A stretch of 64,000 bases of DNA from Bacteroidia bacterium (GTDB lineage Bacteria > Bacteroidota > Bacteroidia > Cytophagales > Flammeovirgaceae): positions 82,760 through 146,759 of the forward strand of contig JAUIAB010000004.1 in NCBI GenBank assembly GCA_030425505.1, in the 5' to 3' direction. The translations under genes were made by a program, and so were the position numbers. Positions 16,703 to 25,596 of this stretch are shown one piece after another. Each line of letters starts with the position of its first letter. Positions within the stretch are counted from its first letter, which is position 1. The notes under the pieces were generated by a model that did no database searches, had not been told where the DNA came from, and worked only from the letters and a program-made list of their open reading frames with translations.

Positions 16703-16878
16703 TATCTTTTCCAGTTTTGATTAAATGATGCTCTAATATAGTTTATTCTTTATTTTCAGTAAGTAAGATTACTTACATATTATTATCGTGTAAAGATTTT
16801 TTTCTTTAATTTATTTTTTGATTATTGGTTTCTCAAGAAGATAAAATTTAAAAGTTGATATTATTAATTTTTTCTAGA

Positions 16879-17010
16879 ATGATACGAAGAATGTTTATCG
16901 CATCTTGCTCATTAATCATTTTTTCTGCATTTCTAAAAGTAATGCATTGGGCTTTATATTCTTACCTCATACCAATTGGTATTTTTGGGTTTTTATTTCG
17001 TGGTATATGA
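16879..17010 (+). CDS. Possible small membrane protein, 43 aa, GldL-like helix
   Basis: An ATG-to-TGA frame in the 428-bp gap between the pterin dehydratase and dctM genes encodes MIRRMFIASCSLIIFSAF followed by LKVMHWALYSYLIPIGIFGF. It has two hydrophobic stretches. The KVMHW...IPIG pattern resembles the KxxHW..xxxLLxxG motif at the start of gliding protein GldL and in other small Bacteroidota membrane proteins. No strong RBS is visible and codon evidence is slight, so this may be chance. The rest of the gap is very AT-rich, with nothing else recognisable. Confidence 0.25.
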   Translation: MIRRMFIASCSLIIFSAFLKVMHWALYSYLIPIGIFGFLFRGI

Positions 17011-17130
17011 AAAGGAAAAAAGTATAATTATCAACATATCAGTTCTTTTTATTCTTTTAAAAAAAGAATAATTATTTTTAACCTTCCTAATTATTTAACC
17101 AAATCATTTAGAGCAGAGGCGTTTTAATAC

Positions 17131-18441
17131 ATGCTAATACTACTCCTTTTTATCCTATTATTTGCTCTACTTTTGATGGGTTATCCCGTTGCTTTTACGC
17201 TGGCTGGGGTTTCTATCTTATTTGGAGCTATGGTGTTCGGGTTTGACTTTTTCCACCTCCTACCCCTTAGGATATATGGGATTATGCAAAACTTTGTCCT
17301 GCTGGCAGTCCCTTTATTTATTTTTATGGGGGTTACTTTAGAAAAATCTGGAATCGCAGGTAGGCTACTAAATACTACAGCAATATTATTTGGAAGGTTT
17401 AAAGGAGGATTAGCCTTAGCAGTAATTTTAGTAGGCACTTTACTAGCTGCATCAACTGGCATTGTAGGCGCAACAGTAGTAACTATGGGGCTAATCAGCT
17501 TACCCACTATGCTAAAAAGGAACTACCACCCTTCTCTAGCATCAGGAGTAGTTGCTTCCTCTGGTACTTTAGGCCAGATAATACCCCCAAGTATCCTACT
17601 GGTTCTTTTAGGAAGTGTAATGAACATACCTGTTGGAGAGCTATTTGTTGCCGCTATTATTCCAGGTCTAATTTTAGTTGTAGCTTACTCATTATGGGTT
17701 ATTTCCATTGCAAAACTTAAGCCTAGTTATGCACCCACAGTATCAAAAGAAGAGTGGCTAAATTTTAAAAAAGAAAATTTTTGGTTCAAAATAATTAAAT
17801 CTTTTGCTCTTCCTATTATCTTAATTTTTGTAGTGTTAGGATCCATATTTGCTGGAGTAGCCTCCCCTACTGAAGCAGCAGGAATTGGAGCTGTGCTAAG
17901 TTTAATACTAACAGGCTTTGAGAGAAAGCTCTCAACAAAAGTTTTGAAAGAAATTTCAAAAGAAACCATTCATATTACCAGTATGGTGTTTATGATCCTT
18001 GTTGGAGCAACAGCATTGGGTTTAGTTTTTAGAGGTTTGGGTGGAGATCAGCTTATTATCCAATTGATTGAAAAAACTGAGCTGAGCCCAGTCTCTTTTT
18101 TATTGCTAATCATGCTAATCATGTTTGTGGCTGGTTTTTTTATTGATTTTATAGAAATCATCTTCATCTTTATGCCTGTAGTTACCCCTGTTTTAATAGA
18201 ATACAATATAGATTTGCTATGGGTTGCAATTTTGATCTCTATTAACCTTCAAACTTCATTTCTTACTCCTCCATTCGGTTTTTCATTATTTTATTTGAAA
18301 GGGGTTGCTCCTAAAAGCATAACTACAAACCACATCTATAAAGGAATTATACCTTTTATAATAATTCAAATTGCTGTTCTAGGAATTGTATTTTGCATTC
18401 CTGAAACCACGAAATGGCTTATTTCTGTTTTGAAAACTTAG
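17131..18441 (+). CDS. dctM: TRAP transporter large permease (DctM)
   Basis: A 436-residue protein with about eleven to twelve membrane segments. DctM signatures include FVLLAVPLFIFMGVTLEKSG, STGIVGATVVTMGLISLP and SSGTLGQIIPPSILLVLLG in the first half, and NLQTSFLTPPFGFSLFYLKG near the end. TRAP systems import C4-dicarboxylates, sialic acid or similar anions with a periplasmic binding protein (DctP) and small permease (DctQ). Neither is next to this gene, and the downstream genes are unrelated. Partners may be encoded elsewhere, or this may act as a lone IT-superfamily carrier (inference). Confidence 0.9.
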   Translation: MLILLLFILLFALLLMGYPVAFTLAGVSILFGAMVFGFDFFHLLPLRIYGIMQNFVLLAVPLFIFMGVTLEKSGIAGRLLNTTAILFGRFKGGLALAVILVGTLLAASTGIVGATVVTMGLISLPTMLKRNYHPSLASGVVASSGTLGQIIPPSILLVLLGSVMNIPVGELFVAAIIPGLILVVAYSLWVISIAKLKPSYAPTVSKEEWLNFKKENFWFKIIKSFALPIILIFVVLGSIFAGVASPTEAAGIGAVLSLILTGFERKLSTKVLKEISKETIHITSMVFMILVGATALGLVFRGLGGDQLIIQLIEKTELSPVSFLLLIMLIMFVAGFFIDFIEIIFIFMPVVTPVLIEYNIDLLWVAILISINLQTSFLTPPFGFSLFYLKGVAPKSITTNHIYKGIIPFIIIQIAVLGIVFCIPETTKWLISVLKT

Positions 18442-18528
18442 CAGTAGAGCTTATTCTACTAATGTGTAAAAATTCCACGCCAAATATCTTCAGGATTTAA
18501 CCATTTATTTAGTATGGCTAGGTGGAAT

Positions 18529-18562
18529 AAACTTTGTTGCTATAATTAACGCAACAAAGTTT
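18529..18562 (+). terminator. Hairpin before the 154-aa gene; possible dctM terminator
   Basis: AAACTTTGTTGC (18529-18540) and GCAACAAAGTTT (18551-18562) are perfectly complementary around a 10-base loop. The trailing T run is short (TTTTC). It lies 87 bp after dctM and 9 bp before the ATG of the next gene, so it could end dctM transcription or fold in the leader of the following mRNA. Confidence 0.45.
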
Positions 18563-18571
18563 TCAACAAAC

Positions 18572-19036
18572 ATGAATAACACTAACGACCAAACAATTAA
18601 AAATTTACTTGACAACATAATCTTAACACAGAAGATCTATCAAAAAGCATCATCTGCCATTCACGATTCTTTTTTGACAAATCATTTTTTGAGAACTTCA
18701 GAAAAGAAATCTCTTGCCAAAAAAGAACTAGCTAAGATAACTTTAGTTAATTTGAGTGATCATGATATCTCTATTTTGAAAAAGATTAAGTCATTACCTG
18801 GCGATATGCTATTAGTATTTGATGATTTGGTTTTAGAACGAAATGAAAGAGCTATCTTATCTTTTTGTATTCAAAGAGAGAAAGACTTAATAAAAAGCTA
18901 CGCTGAAGTAATTCAAGAAACACAAAACTCATTTTTAATTGAAGTTTTAAGAAGACATAGAAATGAGTGTAGAAAAGTTCTAGATAAGCTTGAGGAGCTA
19001 TATACTGGCTATGATTATCCTAATTTTAATAGTTAA
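18572..19036 (+). CDS. PA2169/DUF2383-like helical bundle protein
   Basis: A 154-residue soluble, nearly all-helical protein. The order of helices (NDQTIKNLLDNIILTQKIYQ near the start, ERNERAILSFCIQREKDLIK in the middle, FLIEVLRRHRNECRKVLDKL near the end) resembles the four-helix ferritin-like DUF2383/PA2169 proteins. The clear Glu/His di-metal ligands of true ferritins are not obvious, so the match is by layout only. Function is unknown. It lies between dctM and atpC, and a strong hairpin stands just before its start. Confidence 0.45.
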   Translation: MNNTNDQTIKNLLDNIILTQKIYQKASSAIHDSFLTNHFLRTSEKKSLAKKELAKITLVNLSDHDISILKKIKSLPGDMLLVFDDLVLERNERAILSFCIQREKDLIKSYAEVIQETQNSFLIEVLRRHRNECRKVLDKLEELYTGYDYPNFNS

Positions 19037-19069
19037 TCGCATCAAAAGTTGCTTGCTATTATAAAACTA

Positions 19070-19099
19070 TTGCAAATAACGTTTCTATATCTACTTTTG
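19070..19099 (+). promoter_or_regulatory. Bacteroidota-type promoter of atpC
   Basis: TTG (19070-19072), a 19-bp spacer and TACTTTTG (19092-19099) match the Bacteroidota sigma consensus of TTTG and TAnnTTTG. The likely transcription start is near 19106, leaving a leader of about 22 nt before the atpC ATG at 19128. This suggests atpC is transcribed on its own. Confidence 0.6.
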
Positions 19100-19127
19100 C
19101 ACTTACTTATAATTAAGAATAAAAAAG

Positions 19128-19379
19128 ATGCAAGTAAATTTTCTCACTCCAGATTATGTAGTTTATGAAGGAGAGTCAATTGGAGTAAATGTTCCTGGAG
19201 AAAAAGGATCGTTCGAGATACTAAATAACCACGCTGCTATTATAAGTTCTATTACTAAAGGTGAGGTTAGAATTAAAACAGATCAAAAAAATATTCTTAA
19301 GTATACTGTAAGTGAAGGAATTGTTGAGGTAAAGGATAACAAAATTGTAATTCTTACAGAAGAAGCCAAGCAAGTCTAG
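19128..19379 (+). CDS. atpC: F1Fo ATP synthase epsilon subunit
   Basis: This 83-residue protein corresponds to the N-terminal beta-sandwich of epsilon: MQVNFLTPDYVVYEGESIGV, then VPGEKGSFEILNNHAAIISS, then VSEGIVEVKDNKIVILTEEA. The C-terminal two-helix domain that inhibits rotation in many bacteria is absent. Epsilon docks on the gamma/c-ring rotor of the ATP synthase. In most genomes atpC follows atpD, but here the neighbours are an unrelated helical protein and a tRNA gene, and the gene has its own promoter. Confidence 0.88.
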   Translation: MQVNFLTPDYVVYEGESIGVNVPGEKGSFEILNNHAAIISSITKGEVRIKTDQKNILKYTVSEGIVEVKDNKIVILTEEAKQV

Positions 19380-19402
19380 TTTCTTATTTACATCATTTTT
19401 AC

Positions 19403-19476
19403 GCACGCGTAGTTCAACTGGATAGAATGTCGGATTTCGGCTCCGAAGGTTGAGGGTTCGAGTCCTTCCGCGTGCA
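19403..19476 (+). tRNA. tRNA-Arg (anticodon TCG)
   Basis: The 74-nt cloverleaf is complete. The acceptor arms GCACGCG and CGCGTGC pair, with discriminator A. The D arm is GTTC...GAAT, the anticodon stem TCGGA/TCCGA surrounds loop TTTCGGC with anticodon TCG, and the T arm is GAGGG-TTCGAGT-CCTTC. CCA is not encoded. It should read CGA-family arginine codons. It starts 23 bp after atpC. Confidence 0.95.
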
Positions 19477-19617
19477 CTTTCACCTTGTTTACAAAATAAA
19501 TCATCTTCTAAATCATTAAAAAAAACAGTTGTGCATCATCTGTTTATACTAGAATTTCTAATTGTTTATTAGCAAAATCTTATCTTTAAATTTTTAGCCA
19601 AGAACAGATGGCAGTTT

Positions 19618-21585
19618 ATGAGTAGAATACTTCGAAGCTCTATTAAGTCAAAAATTATACTTGTAATTATGCAGATTTCAAGTATAACTCTGTTTCTATC
19701 ATTTTCTGCATTTATTATTTATGATTTCGTCAACGTAAAAGCTGAGTTTGTTGAAAAATCGAAAAAATTCAGTAAAACAATAGGAGAAAGAATCTCCCTG
19801 CCAATAAAAAATAATAGAAGAAGATGGGTACAAGATGAGCTATTCAAAAGTCTGTCTGATGAAAAACAAGTAGATTACGGTGCAGTATTTAGTACTGATT
19901 CTACAATATTTGCTTTTTATGACAACTCTCTTCTAAACGGAGATGCAGTCCTAGGAGATAGAGATGTTATTGAATATATTACAAATGACTCTCTTGCTCT
20001 TGCGAATAGTGAGTTTATTCCAGCCTACTCCACTGATAGTTATAACTTCAAAGTATGGAAAAACTATTTTGAAATTTATTCTGAATTTTATGATGAAGGA
20101 AATGAAAAAAAACTAGGAACTGTCTTTCTTCGATACAATTTAAAAAATTTCACTAGTAGGTATTTGAGATACCTACTAGCTTTTCTGATTATTTTTTTCA
20201 CAGCTAGCCTTATCGCATATTTAATTTCAATTCCGCTTCAAAAAAAAGTTTCTCAACCCATACTTGCTCTAGCTACTAAAACAAAGCTAATTTCTTTTGC
20301 AAATGATTATTCTATCCGAATAGAAAAGAACACCACGGATGAAATTGGGATTCTCATCGATGGGATGAATAATATGCTAGAGGAGATCGAAAAAAGAAGG
20401 CAATATTTGATTAAAGCTAAAGAAGATGCAGAAGCATCAGCTAAAGCAAAAGAGCAGTTTCTTGCTAATATGAGTCATGAAATTAGAACCCCTTTAAATG
20501 GAATTATAGGAGTTACAGATCTTCTAAGAGGAACTACTTTAGATGACAAGCAAGAAAATTATTTATCTATAATTCGTCAATCTGCAGATCATTTACTTGT
20601 ATTGATTAATGATATTTTAGACTTATCAAAAATTGAAGCTGGGAAACTAACTTTTACTGAACAGCCTTTCGATATAAAATCCACTATTGATAATGTATTT
20701 TCTATTTTCAAAAAAAATATTGAAGAAAAAAAACTTGAATTTATAGTTAACCTTTCTGATGATTTCCCTGAAAGTGTTATTGGTGATCCTATACGGCTAA
20801 ATCAAATTCTTTTAAATCTAATTGGTAATGCCATCAAGTTTACTCTTAAAGGGAAAATAGAAGTTATTGGAAGTGTAATAAATAAAACCAACTCCAAAAT
20901 TAAAATTGAAATAAATATAAAAGATACTGGAATCGGAATACCCAAGGATAAATTAAAAGAGATTTTTTCCAAATTCACACAAGTATCTGATGATAACACA
21001 AGGAGGTTTGGAGGAACTGGCTTAGGTCTTGCAATCACTAAGCAATTAGTTGAACTTCAGAACGGAGGCTTAGATGTTGAAAGTATTGAAGGCAAAGGTA
21101 GTAGCTTTAGGTTTAGCTTATGGTATAAAATTGATACGCTTTCAGAAAAAGTAAATGCTAATGAAAAGCTTGATATAAATAAGTCAATAACAAAAAAACC
21201 AAAAAAAGGGCGAGTTCTACTAGCTGAAGATAATGAAATCAACCAAATGATAGTTGTTGATCTACTTGAGCAATGGGGATACACGATAGAAGTAGTTAAA
21301 AATGGAAAAGAGGCTCTTCAAAAAATTATGCGCAAAGACTTTGATTTAATACTTATGGATGTGCATATGCCAGAAATGGATGGTTATACTGCTACAAAAA
21401 AAATTAGATCTGACCTTAATTTCCCTAAAAAACATATCCCTATTATAGCTATGACAGCATCTGCACTGAAAGGTGAAGCCGAAAAATGTTTATCTATTGG
21501 AATGAGTGACTATATCGCAAAACCATTTGAGCAAGATAAGCTAAAACAAAAAATAGAGAAGTGGCTAAATATCCTTCCGAGTTAA
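19618..21585 (+). CDS. Hybrid sensor histidine kinase/response regulator
   Basis: A 655-residue membrane sensor. A first membrane helix (residues ~12-35) and a second (~185-205) bracket a ~150-residue periplasmic sensor domain. Then come HAMP (~207-260), HisKA with phospho-acceptor histidine in [18 protein letters not shown] (~residue 287), and HATPase with NAIKFT, DTGIGIP and [14 protein letters not shown] receiver domain follows, with the aspartate in [16 protein letters not shown] (~residue 580) and the conserved KPF lysine near the end. There is no output domain, so it probably passes phosphate to an Hpt or regulator elsewhere. The signal is unknown. Confidence 0.93.
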   Translation: MSRILRSSIKSKIILVIMQISSITLFLSFSAFIIYDFVNVKAEFVEKSKKFSKTIGERISLPIKNNRRRWVQDELFKSLSDEKQVDYGAVFSTDSTIFAFYDNSLLNGDAVLGDRDVIEYITNDSLALANSEFIPAYSTDSYNFKVWKNYFEIYSEFYDEGNEKKLGTVFLRYNLKNFTSRYLRYLLAFLIIFFTASLIAYLISIPLQKKVSQPILALATKTKLISFANDYSIRIEKNTTDEIGILIDGMNNMLEEIEKRRQYLIKAKEDAEASAKAKEQFLANMSHEIRTPLNGIIGVTDLLRGTTLDDKQENYLSIIRQSADHLLVLINDILDLSKIEAGKLTFTEQPFDIKSTIDNVFSIFKKNIEEKKLEFIVNLSDDFPESVIGDPIRLNQILLNLIGNAIKFTLKGKIEVIGSVINKTNSKIKIEINIKDTGIGIPKDKLKEIFSKFTQVSDDNTRRFGGTGLGLAITKQLVELQNGGLDVESIEGKGSSFRFSLWYKIDTLSEKVNANEKLDINKSITKKPKKGRVLLAEDNEINQMIVVDLLEQWGYTIEVVKNGKEALQKIMRKDFDLILMDVHMPEMDGYTATKKIRSDLNFPKKHIPIIAMTASALKGEAEKCLSIGMSDYIAKPFEQDKLKQKIEKWLNILPS

Positions 21586-21672
21586 TTACAAGTGCATCAC
21601 TGATAATCAGGCATTTATTGATATTTCTCATAAAATTGTCTCACAGATTCCACGTAATTAAGAAAAACCATT

Positions 21673-21680
21673 TACCTTTG
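21673..21680 (+). promoter_or_regulatory. -7 promoter element of rplY
   Basis: TACCTTTG matches the Bacteroidota -7 consensus TAnnTTTG and stands 41 bp before the rplY ATG at 21722. A -33 TTTG at the normal spacing is not evident. Confidence 0.45.
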
Positions 21681-21721
21681 CACTTCGATTTATTTTAAGT
21701 AAGAAGAAAACTGTAAGAATT

Positions 21722-22312
21722 ATGAGAATTCATGAAATGGTTGGCTTTGAAAGAAAAGTAAGAAGTAAAGCTGAAGCCAATAAGTTAAGAAGGGAAGGAA
21801 ACGTACCATGTGTTCTATATGGAGGGGAAAATGTTGTCCACTTCTCTACTCCAATGATATTGTTTAGAGATTTAGTATATACACCTGAGGCTGCTTTTGT
21901 TAATTTAAATGTTGAAGGAACTGAATATAAGTGTGTGCTTAAAGATGTTCAATTTCACCCTGTGAGTGAAATTATTCTTCATGCTGACTTTTTGTTATTA
22001 AAAGATGACAAAATGCTTAGAATGGAAATCCCAGTCAAGTTTACAGGTAGTGCTCCTGGTATCGTGAAAGGGGGTAAATTAATTCCTAAGCTTAGGAAAG
22101 TTAAAGTTTTGGCATTACCACAAAACATGCCACAAAATATTGAAGTAAGTATCTCTGGATTAGACTTAGGTCATTCTGTTAAAATCAGAAATTTACAACC
22201 TAAAGATTATGAGATCTTGAATAACCCTCAGGTTACTATTGCTTCTGTTGGTATTCCAAGAGCTCTTAAGAGTGCCCAATCAAAAGGAGAAGAGGAAGAA
22301 GTTGCTGCATAG
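21722..22312 (+). CDS. rplY: 50S ribosomal protein L25/general stress protein Ctc
   Basis: This 196-residue protein has the two-domain CTC layout. The N-terminal L25 domain reads RSKAEANKLRREGNVPCVLY, binds 5S rRNA and ends with LKDVQFHPVSEIILHADFLL. The C-terminal TL5-type beta domain has VKFTGSAPGIVKGGKLIPKL and DLGHSVKIRNLQPKDYEIL. A short acidic tail (KGEEEEVAA) closes it. Length is normal for the Bacteroidota form. It is followed by a strong hairpin terminator and a small lipoprotein gene whose signal-peptide codons overlap that hairpin. Confidence 0.93.
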   Translation: MRIHEMVGFERKVRSKAEANKLRREGNVPCVLYGGENVVHFSTPMILFRDLVYTPEAAFVNLNVEGTEYKCVLKDVQFHPVSEIILHADFLLLKDDKMLRMEIPVKFTGSAPGIVKGGKLIPKLRKVKVLALPQNMPQNIEVSISGLDLGHSVKIRNLQPKDYEILNNPQVTIASVGIPRALKSAQSKGEEEEVAA

Positions 22313-22325
22313 TTTATTTATAAAC

Positions 22326-22670
22326 TTGTTTAATCTTTTCTTTTATAAATATTATTTAAAAGCTAGTAACTACTTATTACTAGCTTTTTTGCTTTCTAGC
22401 TGTTCTCTTTCCAAAGAAGAAATGATAACCTTCCAGGGAAGCTGGGTATCTGATGATAGTACTGTTGTTATAATTACTGATTCTCAAAGAGGCTTTTTTA
22501 TTTCAGATAGTTTAACGATTAAGAATGGGGAGCTTATGCTGAATCAGGATTCGCTAAAAATTAACTTATTAGGACTAGAAAAAAATCTAAAAATAGATAA
22601 ATACCCTGCACAAAATGAAAATAGAGGCTGGGTTATGGTTTTAGATAGTACCCTTTTTGTCAAAGAATAA
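22326..22670 (+). CDS. Small predicted lipoprotein
   Basis: This frame encodes a lipoprotein signal ending in LLLAFLLSSC, then about 90 residues: SLSKEEMITFQGSWVSDDST and onward, a small beta-rich domain. The first in-frame ATG (22239) lies inside rplY and would give an implausible N-terminus. A TTG at 22326 gives M-FNLFFYKYYLKASNYLLL, a reasonable signal peptide, and 114 residues. The start remains uncertain. No family is recognised. It lies 20 bp before the outer-membrane protein gene at 22691 and may be its partner. Confidence 0.6.
   Translation: MFNLFFYKYYLKASNYLLLAFLLSSCSLSKEEMITFQGSWVSDDSTVVIITDSQRGFFISDSLTIKNGELMLNQDSLKINLLGLEKNLKIDKYPAQNENRGWVMVLDSTLFVKE
22358..22390 (+). terminator. 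Strong hairpin with T tract after rplY, inside lipoprotein signal codons
   Basis: AAAAGCTAGTAA (22358-22369) pairs perfectly with TTACTAGCTTTT (22377-22388) around a 7-base loop and runs into a T6 tract (22385-22390). It is a textbook intrinsic terminator 45 bp past the rplY stop. It also lies within the codons for the signal peptide of the next lipoprotein. Confidence 0.8.
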
Positions 22671-22690
22671 TAGCTACTTTTTTTTCCGTT

Positions 22691-24397
22691 ATGAGCGCAA
22701 TACTAGTTAGAAAATATTTCCTAGCATTACTTAAAACTATTCTTGGTTTAAGCTTATGCTTTTTTTTACTCAAAACCACTCAAAGCTCTGCTCAGAGTAG
22801 CAATGCTCCTTTTAGTTATTGGTATTATCACCTGCTAGATAGGCATGAAATTAAGGCTGGAGATAATCTTCTCTCCTCTTACAAGCCTAATTCCAGAAAA
22901 GACATTACTTGCTTTTTAGATAGCATTCACTCTGAAATAGATCAGGACAAAGTAACCAAATACAATTTGTCTTATTTACAAAATGACAATTGGATGTGGG
23001 TTTCTGACTCTACAGAAAAAAGCCTAAGGCCATTCTTGAAAAAGCTTTATGAAAGACCTGCTGATTTCTTCCATGTACAAGAAAAAGATTTTCAACTACA
23101 TATAAACCCAACTCTATACTTATCTGCAGGAAGGGATAATAACTTGGATGATTTCACTTATGTTATGTCCCGTGGTGTTCAAATTCATGGAAACATTGAT
23201 GATAAAGTTGGTTTTTATTCTTTTTTGGCTGAAAATCTAGTGCGCTTTCCTTCTTATATAAATAGCTATATACAAGAAAACAATGTAGTTCCTGGTGATG
23301 GATTTTGGAAGAGAACAGAAGATGGAGGGGTAGATTATTTCTCTGCCAGAGCAGCTTTCTTTTTTAATTTTTCCAAACATATTTCTGCTCAAATAGGTCA
23401 TGACAAACATTTTATTGGCAATGGGTATCGCTCTCTTGTTCTTTCTGATTTTGCTAATGAGTATTTTTTTGCAAAGGTGAACACCAAAGTTTGGAAAATA
23501 GAGTATACCAACCTTTTTGCTCAATTGATCGCGCAAAACAGAAAGGTAAATCATTATTACCCAAAGAAATATCTCGCATTTCATCGCTTAGGGATCAATA
23601 TTACTTCCAATTTTAACTTAGGTCTTTTTGAATCCACCGTTTTTTCTAGGCAAGATAGCTCTAGCAGAAACTATTTTGATCTGGATTATATAAACCCGCT
23701 TATTTTTTACAGAGCTGTTGAGCAAGATATTGGTGATCCTGATAATGTAATTATTGGACTAGACTTTAAATGGAATCTTTGGAAGAGGTTACAGCTATAT
23801 GGGCAGTTAGTTATTGACGAACTCAAAGTAAAAGAAGCATTTTCTGGAGATGGCTGGTGGGCGAATAAGCATGCCTTCCAGATTGGATCTAAGTATATTG
23901 ATGCTTTTGGAGTTAAGCATTTAGATCTACAAGCAGAGTTTAATTGGGCAAGACCTTATACGTATACGCACTATGAAAACCCCGAATACTCTAATTACCA
24001 ACACTATAACCAACCTCTAGCTCACCCTCTGGGAGCTAACTTTAGAGAATTTGTTGGTATTCTGAGGTATCAACCACTACCTAAGCTTTTTATTCTTTCA
24101 AAGCTTATCTTGGCAAAAAAAGGGTTAGATGATACAGAAAATAATTTCGGTGGAGATATCTTTAAAGACTACAGAACAAGAAATAATGATTATGGCAATA
24201 CTGTTGCGCAAGGTTTTGCATCTGATCTAACTATATGGGATATAACATTTACTTACCATTTAAAGCATAATCTATTTATAGATTTAAAGCAGACGTATAG
24301 GAAAAATAGGGCTGCTGAACTAAATGTAGACGAAGAAATGTGGTATACCAATATCTCTATTAGACTAAATATGCCTGAAAGGCTGTTTGATTTTTAA
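22691..24397 (+). CDS. Outer-membrane beta-barrel protein, Wzi/RemB-like
   Basis: A 568-residue exported protein. The signal peptide runs to TTQSSAQ at about residue 35. The rest is rich in aromatic, alternating strands typical of outer-membrane barrels, and ends with a phenylalanine (ERLFDF). KHISAQIGHDKHFIGNGYRS and YINPLIFYRAVEQDIGDPDN near residues 230-350 recall capsule-assembly Wzi proteins and the gliding-associated RemB family; the choice between them is not settled. It may bind or export surface polysaccharide (inference). The pheA gene begins 10 bp after its stop. Confidence 0.65.
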   Translation: MSAILVRKYFLALLKTILGLSLCFFLLKTTQSSAQSSNAPFSYWYYHLLDRHEIKAGDNLLSSYKPNSRKDITCFLDSIHSEIDQDKVTKYNLSYLQNDNWMWVSDSTEKSLRPFLKKLYERPADFFHVQEKDFQLHINPTLYLSAGRDNNLDDFTYVMSRGVQIHGNIDDKVGFYSFLAENLVRFPSYINSYIQENNVVPGDGFWKRTEDGGVDYFSARAAFFFNFSKHISAQIGHDKHFIGNGYRSLVLSDFANEYFFAKVNTKVWKIEYTNLFAQLIAQNRKVNHYYPKKYLAFHRLGINITSNFNLGLFESTVFSRQDSSSRNYFDLDYINPLIFYRAVEQDIGDPDNVIIGLDFKWNLWKRLQLYGQLVIDELKVKEAFSGDGWWANKHAFQIGSKYIDAFGVKHLDLQAEFNWARPYTYTHYENPEYSNYQHYNQPLAHPLGANFREFVGILRYQPLPKLFILSKLILAKKGLDDTENNFGGDIFKDYRTRNNDYGNTVAQGFASDLTIWDITFTYHLKHNLFIDLKQTYRKNRAAELNVDEEMWYTNISIRLNMPERLFDF

Positions 24398-24407
24398 CGT
24401 ACCTCTT

Positions 24408-25481
24408 ATGGGGAAAAAATCATTACCTGAGCTCAGAGAAGAAATTGATGGGATAGACGAGCAACTTTTAGAACTACTCAATAAAAGGATGGAAGTAGTT
24501 CAAAGCGTTGGTAAGCTAAAAAGAGATGAAGGAACTGTTGTTTATAGACCTGAAAGAGAAAAGTCAATCATCAAAAACCTGAACCTTTTAAATAAAGGCT
24601 TACTTTCTAAAGCTGCTTTAGAGGCTATTTTTCAGGAAATATTTGCAGTAAGTAGAAACTTCGAGCTAGCGGAAAGGGTTGCCTACCTGGGACCTGAGGG
24701 GAGTTTTACCCACCAGGCTGCGGAAAGCAAATTTGGTACTCTTAGCGAGTATGTTTCTTTGAGGACAATTGAAGCAATATTTGATAGTGTAGAAACAGAC
24801 CGGGCACGATTTGGAGTAGTCCCTATAGAAAACAACCAGGAGGGTTCGGTAAATGAAACGATTGATCTACTTTGCCAGAAAGAGGTAAAAATTGTTGCAG
24901 AATTTCCAATGGCGATTCATTTTACATTTGCTTCTTTAGAAGACAGTGTTAAAAAAATAAATACCATTTACTCTAAAGACATTGCTTTCAGACAGTGTGA
25001 TCGTTTCATTAGAGACTTTTTCCCGGAAGACATAAAGAAAGTAGCTGTTACCTCTACTTCTAAAGCTGCCAGACTTGCTCTTGAAAATAAAAATACAGCA
25101 GCCATTTGTTCTCATATTGCAGCCAAGCTATATGACACCCCCATTCTTTTTGATAATATTGAAGACTCTAAAAACAATAGAACCCGCTTTTTGGTAATTA
25201 GTAAAAATATTGTTAACAAGAAAAGTGGGGACGATAAAACTTCTATTCTGGCTAAAGTATCCAATAAACCAGGGTCATTGATGGAGTTAATTAAAGCTTT
25301 TAAGGATCGTAAAATTAATCTTACTAAGCTTGAAAGTAGACCCGCTAAGATTAAAGATACTTTTCAGTATTGGTTTTTAATAGATTTTGATGGGCATATA
25401 GAAGATGAAAAGGTCAAGGAGATACTTGATCAGTATAGAAACCAAATACTCCATTTAGGAAGCTATCCAAAGCTTTACTAA
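24408..25481 (+). CDS. pheA: Bifunctional chorismate mutase/prephenate dehydratase
   Basis: A 357-residue enzyme in three parts. The AroQ chorismate mutase (~1-90) starts LPELREEIDGIDEQLLELLN. The prephenate dehydratase domain (~95-275) has VAYLGPEGSFTHQAA, GVVPIENNQEGSVNETID and the catalytic NNRTRFLVI segment. The C-terminal ACT domain (~280-357) has KPGSLMELIKAF and the ESRP motif (LTKLESRPAK), which binds phenylalanine for feedback control in relatives. It converts chorismate to phenylpyruvate. The ATG at 24408 is used; a TTG at 24387 overlaps the preceding gene. Confidence 0.93.
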   Translation: MGKKSLPELREEIDGIDEQLLELLNKRMEVVQSVGKLKRDEGTVVYRPEREKSIIKNLNLLNKGLLSKAALEAIFQEIFAVSRNFELAERVAYLGPEGSFTHQAAESKFGTLSEYVSLRTIEAIFDSVETDRARFGVVPIENNQEGSVNETIDLLCQKEVKIVAEFPMAIHFTFASLEDSVKKINTIYSKDIAFRQCDRFIRDFFPEDIKKVAVTSTSKAARLALENKNTAAICSHIAAKLYDTPILFDNIEDSKNNRTRFLVISKNIVNKKSGDDKTSILAKVSNKPGSLMELIKAFKDRKINLTKLESRPAKIKDTFQYWFLIDFDGHIEDEKVKEILDQYRNQILHLGSYPKLY

Positions 25482-25596
25482 AATCAATAACATAATAGTG
25501 CTATTTTTATACTAGAAAAAAAGTATACTACTCAAAAGTAGTAAGAATGACCTTTCTTTTGCCTATTAAAAATTACCTTTACAAAAAAAGGTAGAT

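Noticed and set aside
25526..25543. TACTACT-CAAA-AGTAGTA hairpin after pheA as a terminator
   Set aside because: No T tract follows on the + strand, the stem is short and AT-rich, and chance occurrence is likely.
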